Shown here piece by piece: positions 41,394 through 50,024 of a stretch of DNA of 64,000 bases (positions within the stretch are counted from its first letter, which is position 1; each line of letters starts with the position of its first letter). Both the position numbers and the translations under genes were made by a program. The notes below the pieces were generated by a model. It made no database searches. It was not told the origin of the DNA and saw only the letters and a list, made by a program, of their open reading frames with translations. The DNA is taken from contig NZ_JAHWXN010000001.1 in assembly GCF_023091245.1 (NCBI RefSeq), forward strand, positions 806,001 through 870,000, written 5' to 3'. This DNA comes from Microbacterium croceum (GTDB lineage: Bacteria > Actinomycetota > Actinomycetes > Actinomycetales > Microbacteriaceae).

Positions 41394-41903
41394 GTGAGAG
41401 CGCGCGCACCACTTGCAAGCGCAGCCCTTGTTGCCCTCGTGCTCGGCGGCGCCGGATGCTCGGCGATTCGGTCAGAGGGTCCCCTGGAGATCGGCGCGGA
41501 CTCAGGGGCCTACTGCGCCCCTGGTGATGTCGGCCGCGAGGTCGGATTCGGCGACGCCGGTGTCCTCACGGGTGACGCTCCGGCAACGATCGCCTCTGTC
41601 GACCTCGTCGATGCGGACGGTCTCCGTCTGACAGAGGCGTACGTCGCGCCGCTGCGTCAGGGTCAGGTGGGTTTCGGCACGTTCTTCCCGGAGGATGAGG
41701 ATTCCGAAGGCTGGTCGAATCGGGAGGACCCTGCCGGGTACGAGGTCGAACCGGGGGAAATGGTCAGTGTGATCGTGATCGCGGCTCGTACCGGCGCTGA
41801 GGGCGGAACGGCGTCGATGATACGCGTCATCTACGAAGTCCAGGGCGTGCGCTACGAGGCCTTCACTTCCACGGAGCTCACCATCACGGACAGCTGTCTC
41901 TGA
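41394..41903 (+). CDS. Lipoprotein of unknown function
   Basis: A 169-residue exported protein whose signal peptide ends LVLGGAGC, a lipobox. The mature beta-rich part contains two further Cys (SGAYCAPGDVG and the C-terminal DSCL), possibly a disulfide. GTG 41394 is 16 bases after the preceding stop, so it is probably in one operon with the membrane protein. No family recognised. Confidence 0.72.
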   Translation: MRARAPLASAALVALVLGGAGCSAIRSEGPLEIGADSGAYCAPGDVGREVGFGDAGVLTGDAPATIASVDLVDADGLRLTEAYVAPLRQGQVGFGTFFPEDEDSEGWSNREDPAGYEVEPGEMVSVIVIAARTGAEGGTASMIRVIYEVQGVRYEAFTSTELTITDSCL

Positions 41904-41945
41904 CGAGAGACGGTCCCGATCAACCCGGGTTGATCGCCATCTGCT

Positions 41946-43217
41946 CTACCGCCCGGCCCGCGCCCGCAGTCCGAACGCGACCCCCGCCAGCGCGATCACC
42001 ACGACGCCGTACCCGATGCACACGGCCTCCAGCCCGACGACCCCCACGAGCGCTCCGGCGATCACGGCCGGCACCCCGAAAGCCAGGTACGCGAGCAGGT
42101 AGATGACGGCGAAGGTGTCGGCACGCTGGGTCGCCGGGATGCGCGGGGCGAGCGAGCCGACCACTCCCGAGAACGCGGTGCCGAAGCCCATGCCGGTGAC
42201 GGCGGCGGCGACGAGGTAGAACGGCAACGAGCCGACGCCCAGTGCGATGAGCGACAGCAGCGTGCCGACCGCCAGGGCCGAGGTGCCGAACAGCACCATC
42301 GAGCGCGCTGCGATCTTCCTCAGCACGAACGCGGTGATGGCGCCGACTCCGGCGAGCAGTACGACGCCGAGCCCCTGCCAGATGTGGTCTGTGCCGCCGA
42401 GCTCGCCGCGCACGATGTTGGCCCCGAGCGACAGGAACAGTCCGCCGGTCGCCCAGCCGGCGATCACGGCGGGGGCTCCGCGCCAGAAGTCCGCGCGGAT
42501 CTCCTGCGGGATCGACAGGCGGAAGCTCAGTGACGCCCACACTCCCGGCTTCCGTGGTGCGGTCTCGGGGATGAGGAAGAAGAGTGCCGCGAGCACGATG
42601 TACGCGGAAGTCAGCGGCGCGAACACGTCGAGCAGCGCCTCGCCGCTGACGTCGAGCACCACGGCCGAGGTGAGCGCCCCGAGGGCGAGTCCGATGCCGG
42701 GGCTCAGCGCGTTCCACAGGGCCGCGACGCCGGGGCGACCGCCGGGCGCGAAGTCGAGCACGGTCGCCGACAGTGCCGAGATCAGCAGACCGCTCGCGAT
42801 GCCCTGCAGGATGCGGGCGAGGAACAGCACGGCGACGGCATCCGCGTGCCAGAACAGGAACATGCTCCCCGCCAGCAGCAGGAACCCGGCGATCGCGACC
42901 GGACGGCGGCCGATGTGGTCCGAGAGCGACCCGGCGGTGAGGAGGGTGAGCAGCAGCGCCACGGCGTAGACCGCGAAGACGGCGCTGATGACGATCGCGT
43001 CGAAACCGATGTCCTGCGCGAGCACCGGATAGAACGGCGACGGCGCACTCGCCCCGACCATCATCAGGATCTGCGCCACGATCGCCAGCACGAACCCGAA
43101 TCGCGCACGCGGGTGGGGCCCTGAGCCTGTCGAAGGGCCCTGATCCGTGGTGGGTCCCTGCGCCTGTCGATGGGCAGCGGATGCCGTCGGCACGACGATC
43201 GGCGCGGTACTGGTCAT
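41946..43217 (-). CDS. MFS transporter (drug-efflux type)
   Basis: A 423-residue transporter with twelve predicted membrane segments. The A-like motif appears as GSLSDHIGRRPVAIAGF, and the family resembles YfcJ/AraJ-type efflux proteins. The cytoplasmic N-terminus (about residues 18-34) is encoded by two adjacent copies of a dispersed repeat (43116-43140 and 43152-43174), which lengthens it. GAGGAG precedes the ATG. Divergent from an ArsR-like regulator with operator-like dyads between them, so expression is probably derepressed by an inducer. Confidence 0.92.
   Translation of the reverse strand: MTSTAPIVVPTASAAHRQAQGPTTDQGPSTGSGPHPRARFGFVLAIVAQILMMVGASAPSPFYPVLAQDIGFDAIVISAVFAVYAVALLLTLLTAGSLSDHIGRRPVAIAGFLLLAGSMFLFWHADAVAVLFLARILQGIASGLLISALSATVLDFAPGGRPGVAALWNALSPGIGLALGALTSAVVLDVSGEALLDVFAPLTSAYIVLAALFFLIPETAPRKPGVWASLSFRLSIPQEIRADFWRGAPAVIAGWATGGLFLSLGANIVRGELGGTDHIWQGLGVVLLAGVGAITAFVLRKIAARSMVLFGTSALAVGTLLSLIALGVGSLPFYLVAAAVTGMGFGTAFSGVVGSLAPRIPATQRADTFAVIYLLAYLAFGVPAVIAGALVGVVGLEAVCIGYGVVVIALAGVAFGLRARAGR
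43116..43140. repeat. Dispersed palindromic repeat inside the MFS gene (copy a)
   Basis: GGGCCCTGAGCCTGTCGAAG followed by GGCCC. The same element (reverse orientation CCCTTCGACAGGCTCAGGG) occurs at 56186-56209 within another gene. It is translated here as GPSTGSG. Confidence 0.75.
43152..43174. repeat. Dispersed repeat inside the MFS gene (degenerate copy b)
   Basis: GGGTCCCTGCGCCTGTCGATGG and one more base; about 80% identical to copy a, 11 bp away, same orientation. Confidence 0.6.
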
Positions 43218-43233
43218 GGCGACTCCTCATAAG

Positions 43234-43298
43234 GTTCGAGAATCATCGAACTATCGGAGCGTACTCGCCATCCGTCAATTGTTCAACTATTATCGAAC
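43234..43298. promoter_or_regulatory. Operator-like dyads between MFS and ArsR genes
   Basis: GTTCGA-GAATCA-TCGAAC (43234-43251) is a perfect 6-bp dyad; a second degenerate copy, GTTCAACTATTATCGAAC (43281-43298), overlaps the -10 of the regulator gene. Two sites with one covering a promoter fit autoregulation by the ArsR-like protein. Confidence 0.6.
43288..43293 (+). promoter_or_regulatory. -10 element of the ArsR-like gene (leaderless)
   Basis: TATTAT, exactly 6 nt before ATG 43300, with no ribosome site. Confidence 0.6.
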
Positions 43299-43299
43299 C

Positions 43300-43605
43300 A
43301 TGCCTGGCGATCTTCCGCACCCGGAGCGCTCCGAGATCCAGCTGACCGACGTGCTCTTCGCGCTCAGCGACCCCGAGCGCCTCGCCATCACGCGCCAGCT
43401 CGCCGATGGCCCGCTCGACATGGCCGCCTGCCACGCCACCGACCCGAACCTCCCCAAGTCGACCAAGTCGCACTTCATGAAGGTGCTGCGCGAGGCGGGT
43501 GTCATCCGCAATGAGCCCAACGGCCGCCGACGGATGCTGACGCTCCGTCGTGACGACCTCGACGCGCTGTTCCCCGGCCTGCTGGAATCGGTGCTCCGGA
43601 GCTAG
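43300..43605 (+). CDS. ArsR-type winged-helix regulator
   Basis: A 101-residue regulator: ALSDPERLAITRQLADGPLD and KSTKSHFMKVLREAGVI form the winged HTH. No metal-binding Cys cluster is seen (one Cys only), so it is of the metal-independent type that often controls MFS exporters. The leaderless ATG is within 83 bp of the divergent MFS start. Likely represses both. Confidence 0.9.
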   Translation: MPGDLPHPERSEIQLTDVLFALSDPERLAITRQLADGPLDMAACHATDPNLPKSTKSHFMKVLREAGVIRNEPNGRRRMLTLRRDDLDALFPGLLESVLRS

Positions 43606-43768
43606 CCGCCGGGTCGGGGTGGCTGAACCCGGCGGCCGAACCCGGTGCCCCAGCCAGGCTCCAACCAGACGTGACGTCACCGCGCCGGCCTCCCCGGACT
43701 CCCACTGCAGCATGCTGAAGTATCGGAATACATTCGAACAAAACTACGAAGAGGGTCTTTCTCCGCAG

Positions 43769-43774
43769 TAAAAT
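43769..43774 (+). promoter_or_regulatory. -10 element of the DUF222-HNH gene (leaderless)
   Basis: TAAAAT, 5 nt before ATG 43780. Upstream the sequence GAATACATTCGAACAAAAC is AT-rich and of the kind seen before DUF222-HNH genes. Confidence 0.5.
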
Positions 43775-43779
43775 CGAGT

Positions 43780-45123
43780 ATGTCCAAACTCCTCGCTCTG
43801 CACGACGCGGTCCTCCGCCTCGATGCCGCGTGGGCAGATGCGGATGACGCGCTCGAGCTGACGCGGAAACAGCTCATCGGGGTCCACGAGGCGATCGGAG
43901 CGCTGCAGCGTCAGCTCGATGCGGTGCATGCGGACGTGGCTGCGGGTATCGCGCGGGAGTCTCGTCCTGAACTCGGCGCCGATGGCCTGGCCAAGCAACA
44001 GGGATACCGTTCTCCCGCCAAGCTCATCGCCGCGACCACGGGTATCTCGACCGGAGACGCCGCGCGACTGGTCGCGGTGGGCGAGGCGACGGCTCCGCGC
44101 AGCGACCTTCTGGGAGCTCGCCTGCCGGCGAAGTATCCCGCTGTGCGTGCCGCACTCGATTCCGGGGCGATCGGCGCCCAGGCTGCCGCGTTGATCGTCG
44201 CTCTTCTCGACCGATGCCGCGTCGCGGCCGGTGTCGAGCGCATCGCGGAGGGAGAGCGGATGCTGGCAGAAGCCGCCCCCGGTCTCGCGCTCGACGACCT
44301 GCGCAAGCTCATCGTGCGGGCGGAGGCGTGGTTGGATCCGGATGGGGTCGAACCGCGCGCCGACGAGCAGCGTGGTGCACGGTCGCTCACGATGTTCGAG
44401 CGGAACGGGATGCTGCACCTCGACGCGAAGCTCGATGTCGAGACGGCGGCTCCGATCGTCGCTGCCATCCGCGGATATGTCACCGCGGCATTCGCGGCGC
44501 GCGCAGAAGCTCCCGATCCCGAATCGCCGGATGCTGATCGTCGCACGGTCGCGATGATCCAGGCCGATGGCCTCGCCGTCTTCTGCGCCCACGCGCTCGG
44601 TTGCACGGCGGAGCGGCTCCCGTTGGCCGGAGCGACGGTCATCGTCCGCATCGGCCTCGATGCACTGGAGTCCGGAACGGGTTCCGCGGCGATCGACGGC
44701 ATCGACCAGCCCATCAGCGTTGCGGCGGCCCGCCGGATGGCGGCCGGAGGTGGCGTGATCCCCTGTGTGCTCGGCGGTGAGAGCGAGATCCTCGACTGGG
44801 GTCGGGAGAAGCGCCTCTTCACCCGCGCGCAACGACGGGCGCTGGTGGAACGTGACGGAGGATGTGCGATGTGCGGGCTGCCGCCCGAGATGACCAAAGC
44901 GCATCACATCCGATGGTGGAGGCGAGATCACGGGCCGACCGATCTTGCCAACGGCGTTCTGCTCTGCGAGACATGTCACCACCGCATCCATGACAACGAC
45001 TGGGAGATCCGTATCGACGGCGCAGGTGTCACCGCGCGGGTCTGGTTCGTGCCACCTCGGTATGTCGATCCCGCGCGAACGCCACGGCTGGGCGGTCGCG
45101 CCCGCTTCGACATCGCCGCCTGA
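43780..45123 (+). CDS. DUF222 and HNH endonuclease domain protein (REP13E12 type)
   Basis: A 447-residue protein. The N-terminal 300 residues are the DUF222 region (GYRSPAKLIAATTGISTGDA; HLDAKLDVETAAPIVAAIRG); the C-terminus carries an HNH domain with CAMCGLP, KAHHIRWW and CETCHHRIH, including both zinc-binding Cys pairs and the catalytic His. Members occur in several to many copies per actinobacterial genome and are suspected selfish or homing-type nucleases. Full length and apparently intact. Confidence 0.92.
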   Translation: MSKLLALHDAVLRLDAAWADADDALELTRKQLIGVHEAIGALQRQLDAVHADVAAGIARESRPELGADGLAKQQGYRSPAKLIAATTGISTGDAARLVAVGEATAPRSDLLGARLPAKYPAVRAALDSGAIGAQAAALIVALLDRCRVAAGVERIAEGERMLAEAAPGLALDDLRKLIVRAEAWLDPDGVEPRADEQRGARSLTMFERNGMLHLDAKLDVETAAPIVAAIRGYVTAAFAARAEAPDPESPDADRRTVAMIQADGLAVFCAHALGCTAERLPLAGATVIVRIGLDALESGTGSAAIDGIDQPISVAAARRMAAGGGVIPCVLGGESEILDWGREKRLFTRAQRRALVERDGGCAMCGLPPEMTKAHHIRWWRRDHGPTDLANGVLLCETCHHRIHDNDWEIRIDGAGVTARVWFVPPRYVDPARTPRLGGRARFDIAA

Positions 45124-45213
45124 CGAGCGGGCGTGCGGTTGCGCGGATGGGCGGCCTCGCAGCGGCGACGCAACCCCCTTGTTCCCTCGCTGCTCACGCG
45201 GCACCATCGACGC

Positions 45214-45552
45214 ATGACAAAGTTCCTCATCTCATTCCCGAGTGCAGCCATGCAGGTCGCCGAGGAGGACTTCCCGACCGTCGTGGCCGAGTCCCATGCG
45301 GTGATCGCCGAGGCCAAAGCGGCCGGCGTCTACGTCTTCGGCGGGGGCATCGCCGAGGAGATCGACCCCGTGCTGGTCGCGGTCGACGGCACCGTCCAGA
45401 AGACCACGTATCCGGGCAGCGAGCTCACCGGCGGCTTCACCGTGCTCGAGCTGCCGACCCGTGAGGACGCCGTCGAGTGGGCGCACAAGATCGCCGCGGC
45501 GTGCCGGTGCGCGCAGGAACTCCGCGAGTTCGGCTTCGACCCGGATAGCTGA
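45214..45552 (+). CDS. YCII-related (DGPF) domain protein
   Basis: A 112-residue protein of the YciI-like dimeric alpha-beta fold: KFLISFPSAAMQVAEEDFPT, AGVYVFGGGI and GGFTVLELPTREDAVEWAHK. The catalytic role of the family is uncertain; members are often linked to sigma-factor genes, absent here. No ribosome site before ATG 45214, so the start is by homology. Confidence 0.85.
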   Translation: MTKFLISFPSAAMQVAEEDFPTVVAESHAVIAEAKAAGVYVFGGGIAEEIDPVLVAVDGTVQKTTYPGSELTGGFTVLELPTREDAVEWAHKIAAACRCAQELREFGFDPDS

Positions 45553-45560
45553 GCCCTCGA

Positions 45561-45845
45561 CTACGAGGCGATCCGCTCCCGACCGGTCGTGAGGCCGACG
45601 GCATCCGTTCCGATCTCGGCCCACAGGGCATCCAGCGAGATCTCGAGCACTCCGGCGATCGCGGCGATCGTCGAGAACGCCGGAGTCGCGACCCGCCCTG
45701 ACTCGATCTTGCGCAGCGTCTCGGGTGAGACCCCGGCGTCGAGCGCGACGCTCAGCATCGACCGCTCCCCGCGCGCGCGGCGCAGCAGGGCGCCCAGGCG
45801 CTCGCCGCGTTCGAGCTCGGCGGGGGTGAGCGGCATCCGAACCAT
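45561..45845 (-). CDS. XRE family transcriptional regulator
   Basis: A small HTH protein of about 94 residues: RARGERSMLSVALDAGVSPE, then TLRKIESGRVATP. ATG 45845 follows TAGTAT by 7 nt (leaderless); ATGs at 45848 and 45857 are alternatives. Divergent from a methionine aminopeptidase gene with 12-bp direct repeats between them, so it likely controls that gene and itself. Confidence 0.85.
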   Translation of the reverse strand: MVRMPLTPAELERGERLGALLRRARGERSMLSVALDAGVSPETLRKIESGRVATPAFSTIAAIAGVLEISLDALWAEIGTDAVGLTTGRERIAS

Positions 45846-45862
45846 CATGATGCCCATACTAA

Positions 45863-45888
45863 TACCGGGATAGTATTACCGGGATAGT
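45863..45888. promoter_or_regulatory. Direct-repeat operator between XRE and map-like genes
   Basis: TACCGGGATAGT occurs twice (45863-45874 and 45877-45888) with a 14-bp period in the 68-bp divergent region. The AT-rich flanks (AATACC, TAGTATT) hold the promoters. A likely site for the XRE protein. Confidence 0.65.
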
Positions 45889-45913
45889 TTTCGGCTCCCA
45901 CGGAGAGACCCCC

Positions 45914-46687
45914 ATGATCGAGATCCTGACCCCTGCTGAGTTGGACCGCGCCCGCGAGACGGGGGCGCTCGTCGGCACCATCCTGCAGACGATGAAGGAG
46001 CGCGCCACGGTCGGAGTGAACCTGCTCGACATCGACAGGTGGACGAAGCAGATGATCGAGGATGCCGGCGCCGTCTCCTGCTACGTCGACTACGCGCCCT
46101 CGTTCGGCCGCGGGCCCTTCGGCCACTACATCTGCACGGCCGTGAACGACGCCGTGCTGCACGGGCTCCCTCACGACTATGTGCTCCGCGACGGCGACCT
46201 GCTCACGCTCGACCTGGCCGTCACGCTCCGCGGTATCTCGGCCGATGCCGCGATCAGCTTCGTGGTCGGCGAGACCCGCGCACCCGAAGACCTCGCCATG
46301 ATCGACGCGACCGAGCGCGCGCTCGCCGCAGGTATCGCCGCGGCCCGTCCGAAGGCGCGCATCGGCGACATCTCCCGCGCGATCGGCACCGTGCTGCGCG
46401 GTGCCGGCTACCCGATCAACCTCGAGTTCGGCGGGCACGGCATCGGCTCGACCATGCACCAGGACCCGCACATCGCGAACGACGGACGCCCCGGGCGCGG
46501 CTACATCCTGCGCCCCGGTCTGCTGCTCGCGATCGAGCCGTGGGTCATGGCCGACACCGACGAGCTCGTGACGGATGACGACGGCTGGACCCTCCGCAGC
46601 GCGACCGGCGCCCGCACCGCGCACACCGAGCACACGATCGCGATCACCGAGAAGGGCGCGGAGATCCTGACCCTGCCGCGGGGCTGA
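45914..46687 (+). CDS. map: Methionine aminopeptidase, type I
   Basis: A 257-residue metallopeptidase that removes N-terminal Met. Metal ligands of the pita-bread fold are visible: Asp in LLTLDLAVTL, Asp in ISADAAISF, His in GGHGIGSTMH, Glu in LLLAIEPW and Glu in HTEHTIAI. GGAGAG precedes the ATG. The usual map gene sits in the ribosomal-protein region, so this is probably a second copy; its private XRE regulator sets it apart from a housekeeping role. Confidence 0.93.
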   Translation: MIEILTPAELDRARETGALVGTILQTMKERATVGVNLLDIDRWTKQMIEDAGAVSCYVDYAPSFGRGPFGHYICTAVNDAVLHGLPHDYVLRDGDLLTLDLAVTLRGISADAAISFVVGETRAPEDLAMIDATERALAAGIAAARPKARIGDISRAIGTVLRGAGYPINLEFGGHGIGSTMHQDPHIANDGRPGRGYILRPGLLLAIEPWVMADTDELVTDDDGWTLRSATGARTAHTEHTIAITEKGAEILTLPRG

Positions 46688-46693
46688 CGGCCG

Positions 46694-48283
46694 CTACTTC
46701 CGTCGCGCGCGCCAGCGCCGCATCGTGCGACCGGCAGAATCCCTCAGGCGTCCGCCCGGCCACTCGCGCCGCAGCTCGACGCCCCCGTCATCCGTGGCGA
46801 CGAGTTCGCACGGGCGGCCGGCGAGGAACGGCGAACGGCCGGCGCGGGCGAGCGTCTCGGGGTCGGCGTGCACCGGCACGTCGAAGGTCCATCCTGCGCG
46901 CCGCACCTTCGCGGTCAGGCGCGCGCTGCGCAGAGCATCCGTCGGCCCGAACGTCTTCAGCGGGTCGATCGCCACGGCGACGGCGCCCAGATCGGGCTGC
47001 CGCTGACGCGCCAGTGACCGCTCGCCCCCTTCGGAGTCCCCCGACACGATGTCGGACAGCACGAGCTCGACACGATCGTTGTCGAACTCGTGGCCGGCGA
47101 CGAGCGCATCCGACGGCAGATCTGCGAGCCAGGGCACCGACACGAGTCGCTCCGCGCCGGCGCTGGTCGTCTCGAAGACCAGCGCATCGTGACCGTCGTG
47201 CGTGATCGTCACCCGGAGCGTGAGATGCAGTCCTCCGCCGCGCGACCAGGCGGCCGAGGTCACCGTCGCCCGGCACTCCATGTCGGTCTCGAACCGCGCG
47301 AAGCGCACGAGGTCCTCCCACCGGCCTGCGCGGAGCAGCCCAGAGCGGATGCGGTGCGGGAATGCCAGACCGCCGTCGACACCGGGCCCGAACCTCCTCT
47401 GCACCAGCGGGGCGACCACGCGGAGCAGGCGCTCGCGGTAGGCGTCGGGATACTTCACCATGCGGCGCCCCGCGAGCCGGTTCAGGATCTTCCCCCGATA
47501 CCAGTGCCGCAGCAGTCGGTCGCGCAGTCGGCCGGGTTCGGTGTGCGCCTCGACCAGGTCGAGCACGGCCTCCAGGTGCGGGAAGTACGACTCCGGATCG
47601 ATGCGCGACGAACTGGCGCTTCCCGGTTGCTTGACCCAGGCGTAGCAGGGCTCGCTCGCCAGGATCGAGATCGTCGTGGCCGCGAAGTACGCCTGCATCA
47701 CGAAGAGGTGGTCTTCCAGCCGCACCTTCCCGTCGGGGAAGCGGATGCCGTTCTCACGCAGGAACGCCGTGCGGAACAGCTTGTGCGGCGTGAGCATCTC
47801 CAGCAGCGGGTCGCTGCCCAGCTTCGCGCGGGGGATGTCGCGGCGGAAGATCCGCGAGGGCAGGTCGCGTCCGATCCCGACCTCGCGTCCGACGACCACA
47901 TCCGACCCGTGCAGGTCGGCGTAGTCGCACAGCTTCTCGAGCGCGCCGTCGAAGAGCCAGTCATCCTGATCGACGAACTGCACGTAGGTGCCGCGGGCGG
48001 CCTCGACTCCGCGGTTGCGCGGTGTTCCCGGCCAACCGGAGTGCGGCAGATCCAGCACGCGGACGTTCGGCCGGGTGCGCGCGACCTCGGTCAGCCGCGC
48101 GTGCGTCTCCTGGCCGGAACCGTCATCGCACAGCAGCACTTCGAACGCGGTGGCCGGGAGCGTCTGCCGGTCGAATGAGGCGATCAGATCGTCGAAGGTG
48201 GGGCCGGGGCGGAACACCGGGACCACCACACTCACTCGGACGGACGCGGACGGCTCGTGAAGCTCAGACTCTGGGGACACCAT
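46694..48283 (-). CDS. Family 2 glycosyltransferase
   Basis: A 529-residue protein with an N-terminal GT-A domain: VSVVVPVFRPGPTFDDLIAS, LCDDGSG, and the DxD-like YVQFVDQDDWL, then RLEDHLFVMQAY. The C-terminal 250 residues are beta-rich and unassigned. It likely transfers a sugar to a wall or surface glycan, or to teichoic-acid-like polymer, from the cytoplasmic side. It has no membrane segment. Start at ATG 48283 is tentative, as no ribosome site is seen. Confidence 0.88.
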   Translation of the reverse strand: MVSPESELHEPSASVRVSVVVPVFRPGPTFDDLIASFDRQTLPATAFEVLLCDDGSGQETHARLTEVARTRPNVRVLDLPHSGWPGTPRNRGVEAARGTYVQFVDQDDWLFDGALEKLCDYADLHGSDVVVGREVGIGRDLPSRIFRRDIPRAKLGSDPLLEMLTPHKLFRTAFLRENGIRFPDGKVRLEDHLFVMQAYFAATTISILASEPCYAWVKQPGSASSSRIDPESYFPHLEAVLDLVEAHTEPGRLRDRLLRHWYRGKILNRLAGRRMVKYPDAYRERLLRVVAPLVQRRFGPGVDGGLAFPHRIRSGLLRAGRWEDLVRFARFETDMECRATVTSAAWSRGGGLHLTLRVTITHDGHDALVFETTSAGAERLVSVPWLADLPSDALVAGHEFDNDRVELVLSDIVSGDSEGGERSLARQRQPDLGAVAVAIDPLKTFGPTDALRSARLTAKVRRAGWTFDVPVHADPETLARAGRSPFLAGRPCELVATDDGGVELRREWPGGRLRDSAGRTMRRWRARRK

Positions 48284-48378
48284 AGGGAGTAAAACATGAC
48301 TTCCTGTGCATGGCACGGGGGTTGCCTTTTCGGCGCGCCCCGTGCATGGTGTCGTGCGATCGGTGCAGAGAGACTCCT

Positions 48379-48612
48379 ATGCCAGCACGAGACCGATCTC
48401 GAACGAACGTCGCCACGGCAGCGTCAGCTCCGCGATCTGCACGCCGTCGGCAGGCAGCATCGCGTGCAGGAGTGAGGAGAGTTCGTCGCGGATCGCCGCC
48501 TCGAGAGAAGACGGGCGCCGCGGGGTCGGTCGGGCACATCGAGCTCGCCCTTCCCGCGCGGCTGGCGATCGGTGCCGGCCTCACGGGTGCGGCCCTCCTC
48601 GCTGCCGGCTAG
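48379..48612 (+). CDS. Possible small Arg-rich protein with C-terminal hydrophobic segment
   Basis: A 77-residue frame: highly basic for 55 residues (RSARRRQAASRAGVRRVRRG), then a hydrophobic end (LPARLAIGAGLTGAALLAAG). The layout resembles the 85-residue protein at 58842. AGAGAG before ATG is a weak ribosome site, and the 3' end overlaps the convergent aldehyde dehydrogenase by 4 bases. It may be real, but could be chance in high-GC DNA. Confidence 0.4.
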   Translation: MPARDRSRTNVATAASAPRSARRRQAASRAGVRRVRRGSPPREKTGAAGSVGHIELALPARLAIGAGLTGAALLAAG

Positions 48613-50024
48613 GCGCTCTGCACCCAGATCGCCTTCTCGCGGCTCCACTGCGCGAACGCCTGCAGCGACTTCTCGGCGCCGCCGAATCCCGACTGACGCC
48701 ATCCTCCGAACGGCACGGTCATGTCGCCCTCGCTGTAGGTGCCGACCGAGACGAGCCCGGCGCGGATGCCGCGGGCCACGGCAAGCGCATCATCGATGTC
48801 CTTGGTCCAGACGGATGCCGCGAGTCCGTAGTCGACGGCGTTCGCGAGGGCGATCGCCTCGTCGCGTGTACCGAACCGCTGCACCGTGACCACCGGGCCG
48901 AAGATCTCGGTGCGCAGGACCTCCGCATTCGCGGGCAGCTCCGTCAGCACGGTCGGCGCGATGTAACGACCGCCCTGGACGACCGGCACCTCGACGCCGC
49001 CGGTGGCGATGCGGGCGCCGTCGGCGACGGCGGTGTCGATCGCCCCCAGGATGCGGTCGGCGGCCACCGCATCGATCACCGGTCCGATCTGGGTGGCCGC
49101 GTCGGACGGGTCCCCCACGGTCAGTTCCGCGGCGGCCCGGCTGAGCCGGTCGACGATCTCGTCGTGGATCGACTCGTGCACGAGGATGCGCGAACCGGCG
49201 GTGCAGTTCTGCCCCGCAGTGAGGAACGCGGCCTCGATGAGGCCGTCGATGAGGTGGTCTCCGAAAGCGAGCGCATCGGCCATCAGCACCTGCGGGCTCT
49301 TGCCGCCGAGCTCGAGGCTGACGCGCTTGAGGTTGGTGGCAGCAGCTGCCGTGAGGATCTTGCGGCCTGTCGTCGTGGAGCCGGTGAACGAGATCGCCTC
49401 GACGATCGGATCCGCCGCCAGGGCGGCCCCGGTCTCTGCCCCGGTGCCGGGGAGCACCCGCAGCACACCGGGCGGGATGCCCGCCTCCTCGGCGAGGGCC
49501 GCGAGGTGCAGTGTCGAGCGCGGCGTCGCATCCGCGGGTTTGAGGATGAGCGCGTTGCCGACCGCCAGGGCCGGGCCGAGCTTCCAGCAGGCCATCGCCA
49601 GCGGGTAGTTCCACGGCAGGATGGCCGCGACGACACCGAACGGCTCGCGTTCGGTGAAGGCCAGCACGTCGGACGACGTGGTCGATACGCGTCCATACTG
49701 CTTGTCGAGCGCCTCGGCGAACCAGCGGATCGACTCGATCGCCCCGGGTACGTCGTTCTCCCGGCACTCGGTGATCGGCTTGCCGGCGTCCTCGCTGTCG
49801 AGGCGGGCCAGCGTCTCGGCATCGCGCTGCATCAGATCGGCCAGGCGCAGCAGTGCAGCCGCGCGCGCCCGCGGCGGTGCGCTCGACCAGACGCCCGAAC
49901 GGTGCACTTCGAGGGCGTCAGCGGTGTGCCATGCGACCTCGCTCGCGGCGGTGACCGGAATCCGGGCGAGCTCAGCACCATCCGCGGGGTTGCGTATGAC
50001 CAGGGTGTCCGTCGTCGGCATCAT
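48609..50024 (-). CDS. Aldehyde dehydrogenase
   Basis: NAD(P)-dependent ALDH of 471 residues. Catalytic Cys in AGQNCTAGSR, general-base Glu in LELGGKSP, and PWNYPLAM/FTGSTTTGR motifs are all present. It resembles betaine- or aminobutyraldehyde-type ALDHs but specificity is not readable. Its start overlaps the stop of the SDR gene, last in a three-gene operon; it would oxidise the aldehyde formed by the pathway to an acid. Confidence 0.94.
   Translation of the reverse strand: MMPTTDTLVIRNPADGAELARIPVTAASEVAWHTADALEVHRSGVWSSAPPRARAAALLRLADLMQRDAETLARLDSEDAGKPITECRENDVPGAIESIRWFAEALDKQYGRVSTTSSDVLAFTEREPFGVVAAILPWNYPLAMACWKLGPALAVGNALILKPADATPRSTLHLAALAEEAGIPPGVLRVLPGTGAETGAALAADPIVEAISFTGSTTTGRKILTAAAATNLKRVSLELGGKSPQVLMADALAFGDHLIDGLIEAAFLTAGQNCTAGSRILVHESIHDEIVDRLSRAAAELTVGDPSDAATQIGPVIDAVAADRILGAIDTAVADGARIATGGVEVPVVQGGRYIAPTVLTELPANAEVLRTEIFGPVVTVQRFGTRDEAIALANAVDYGLAASVWTKDIDDALAVARGIRAGLVSVGTYSEGDMTVPFGGWRQSGFGGAEKSLQAFAQWSREKAIWVQSA

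Noticed and set aside
48310..48378. A longer start for the small Arg-rich protein at 48379
   Set aside because: The upstream codons overlap the promoter region of the divergent glycosyltransferase and lack a ribosome site.
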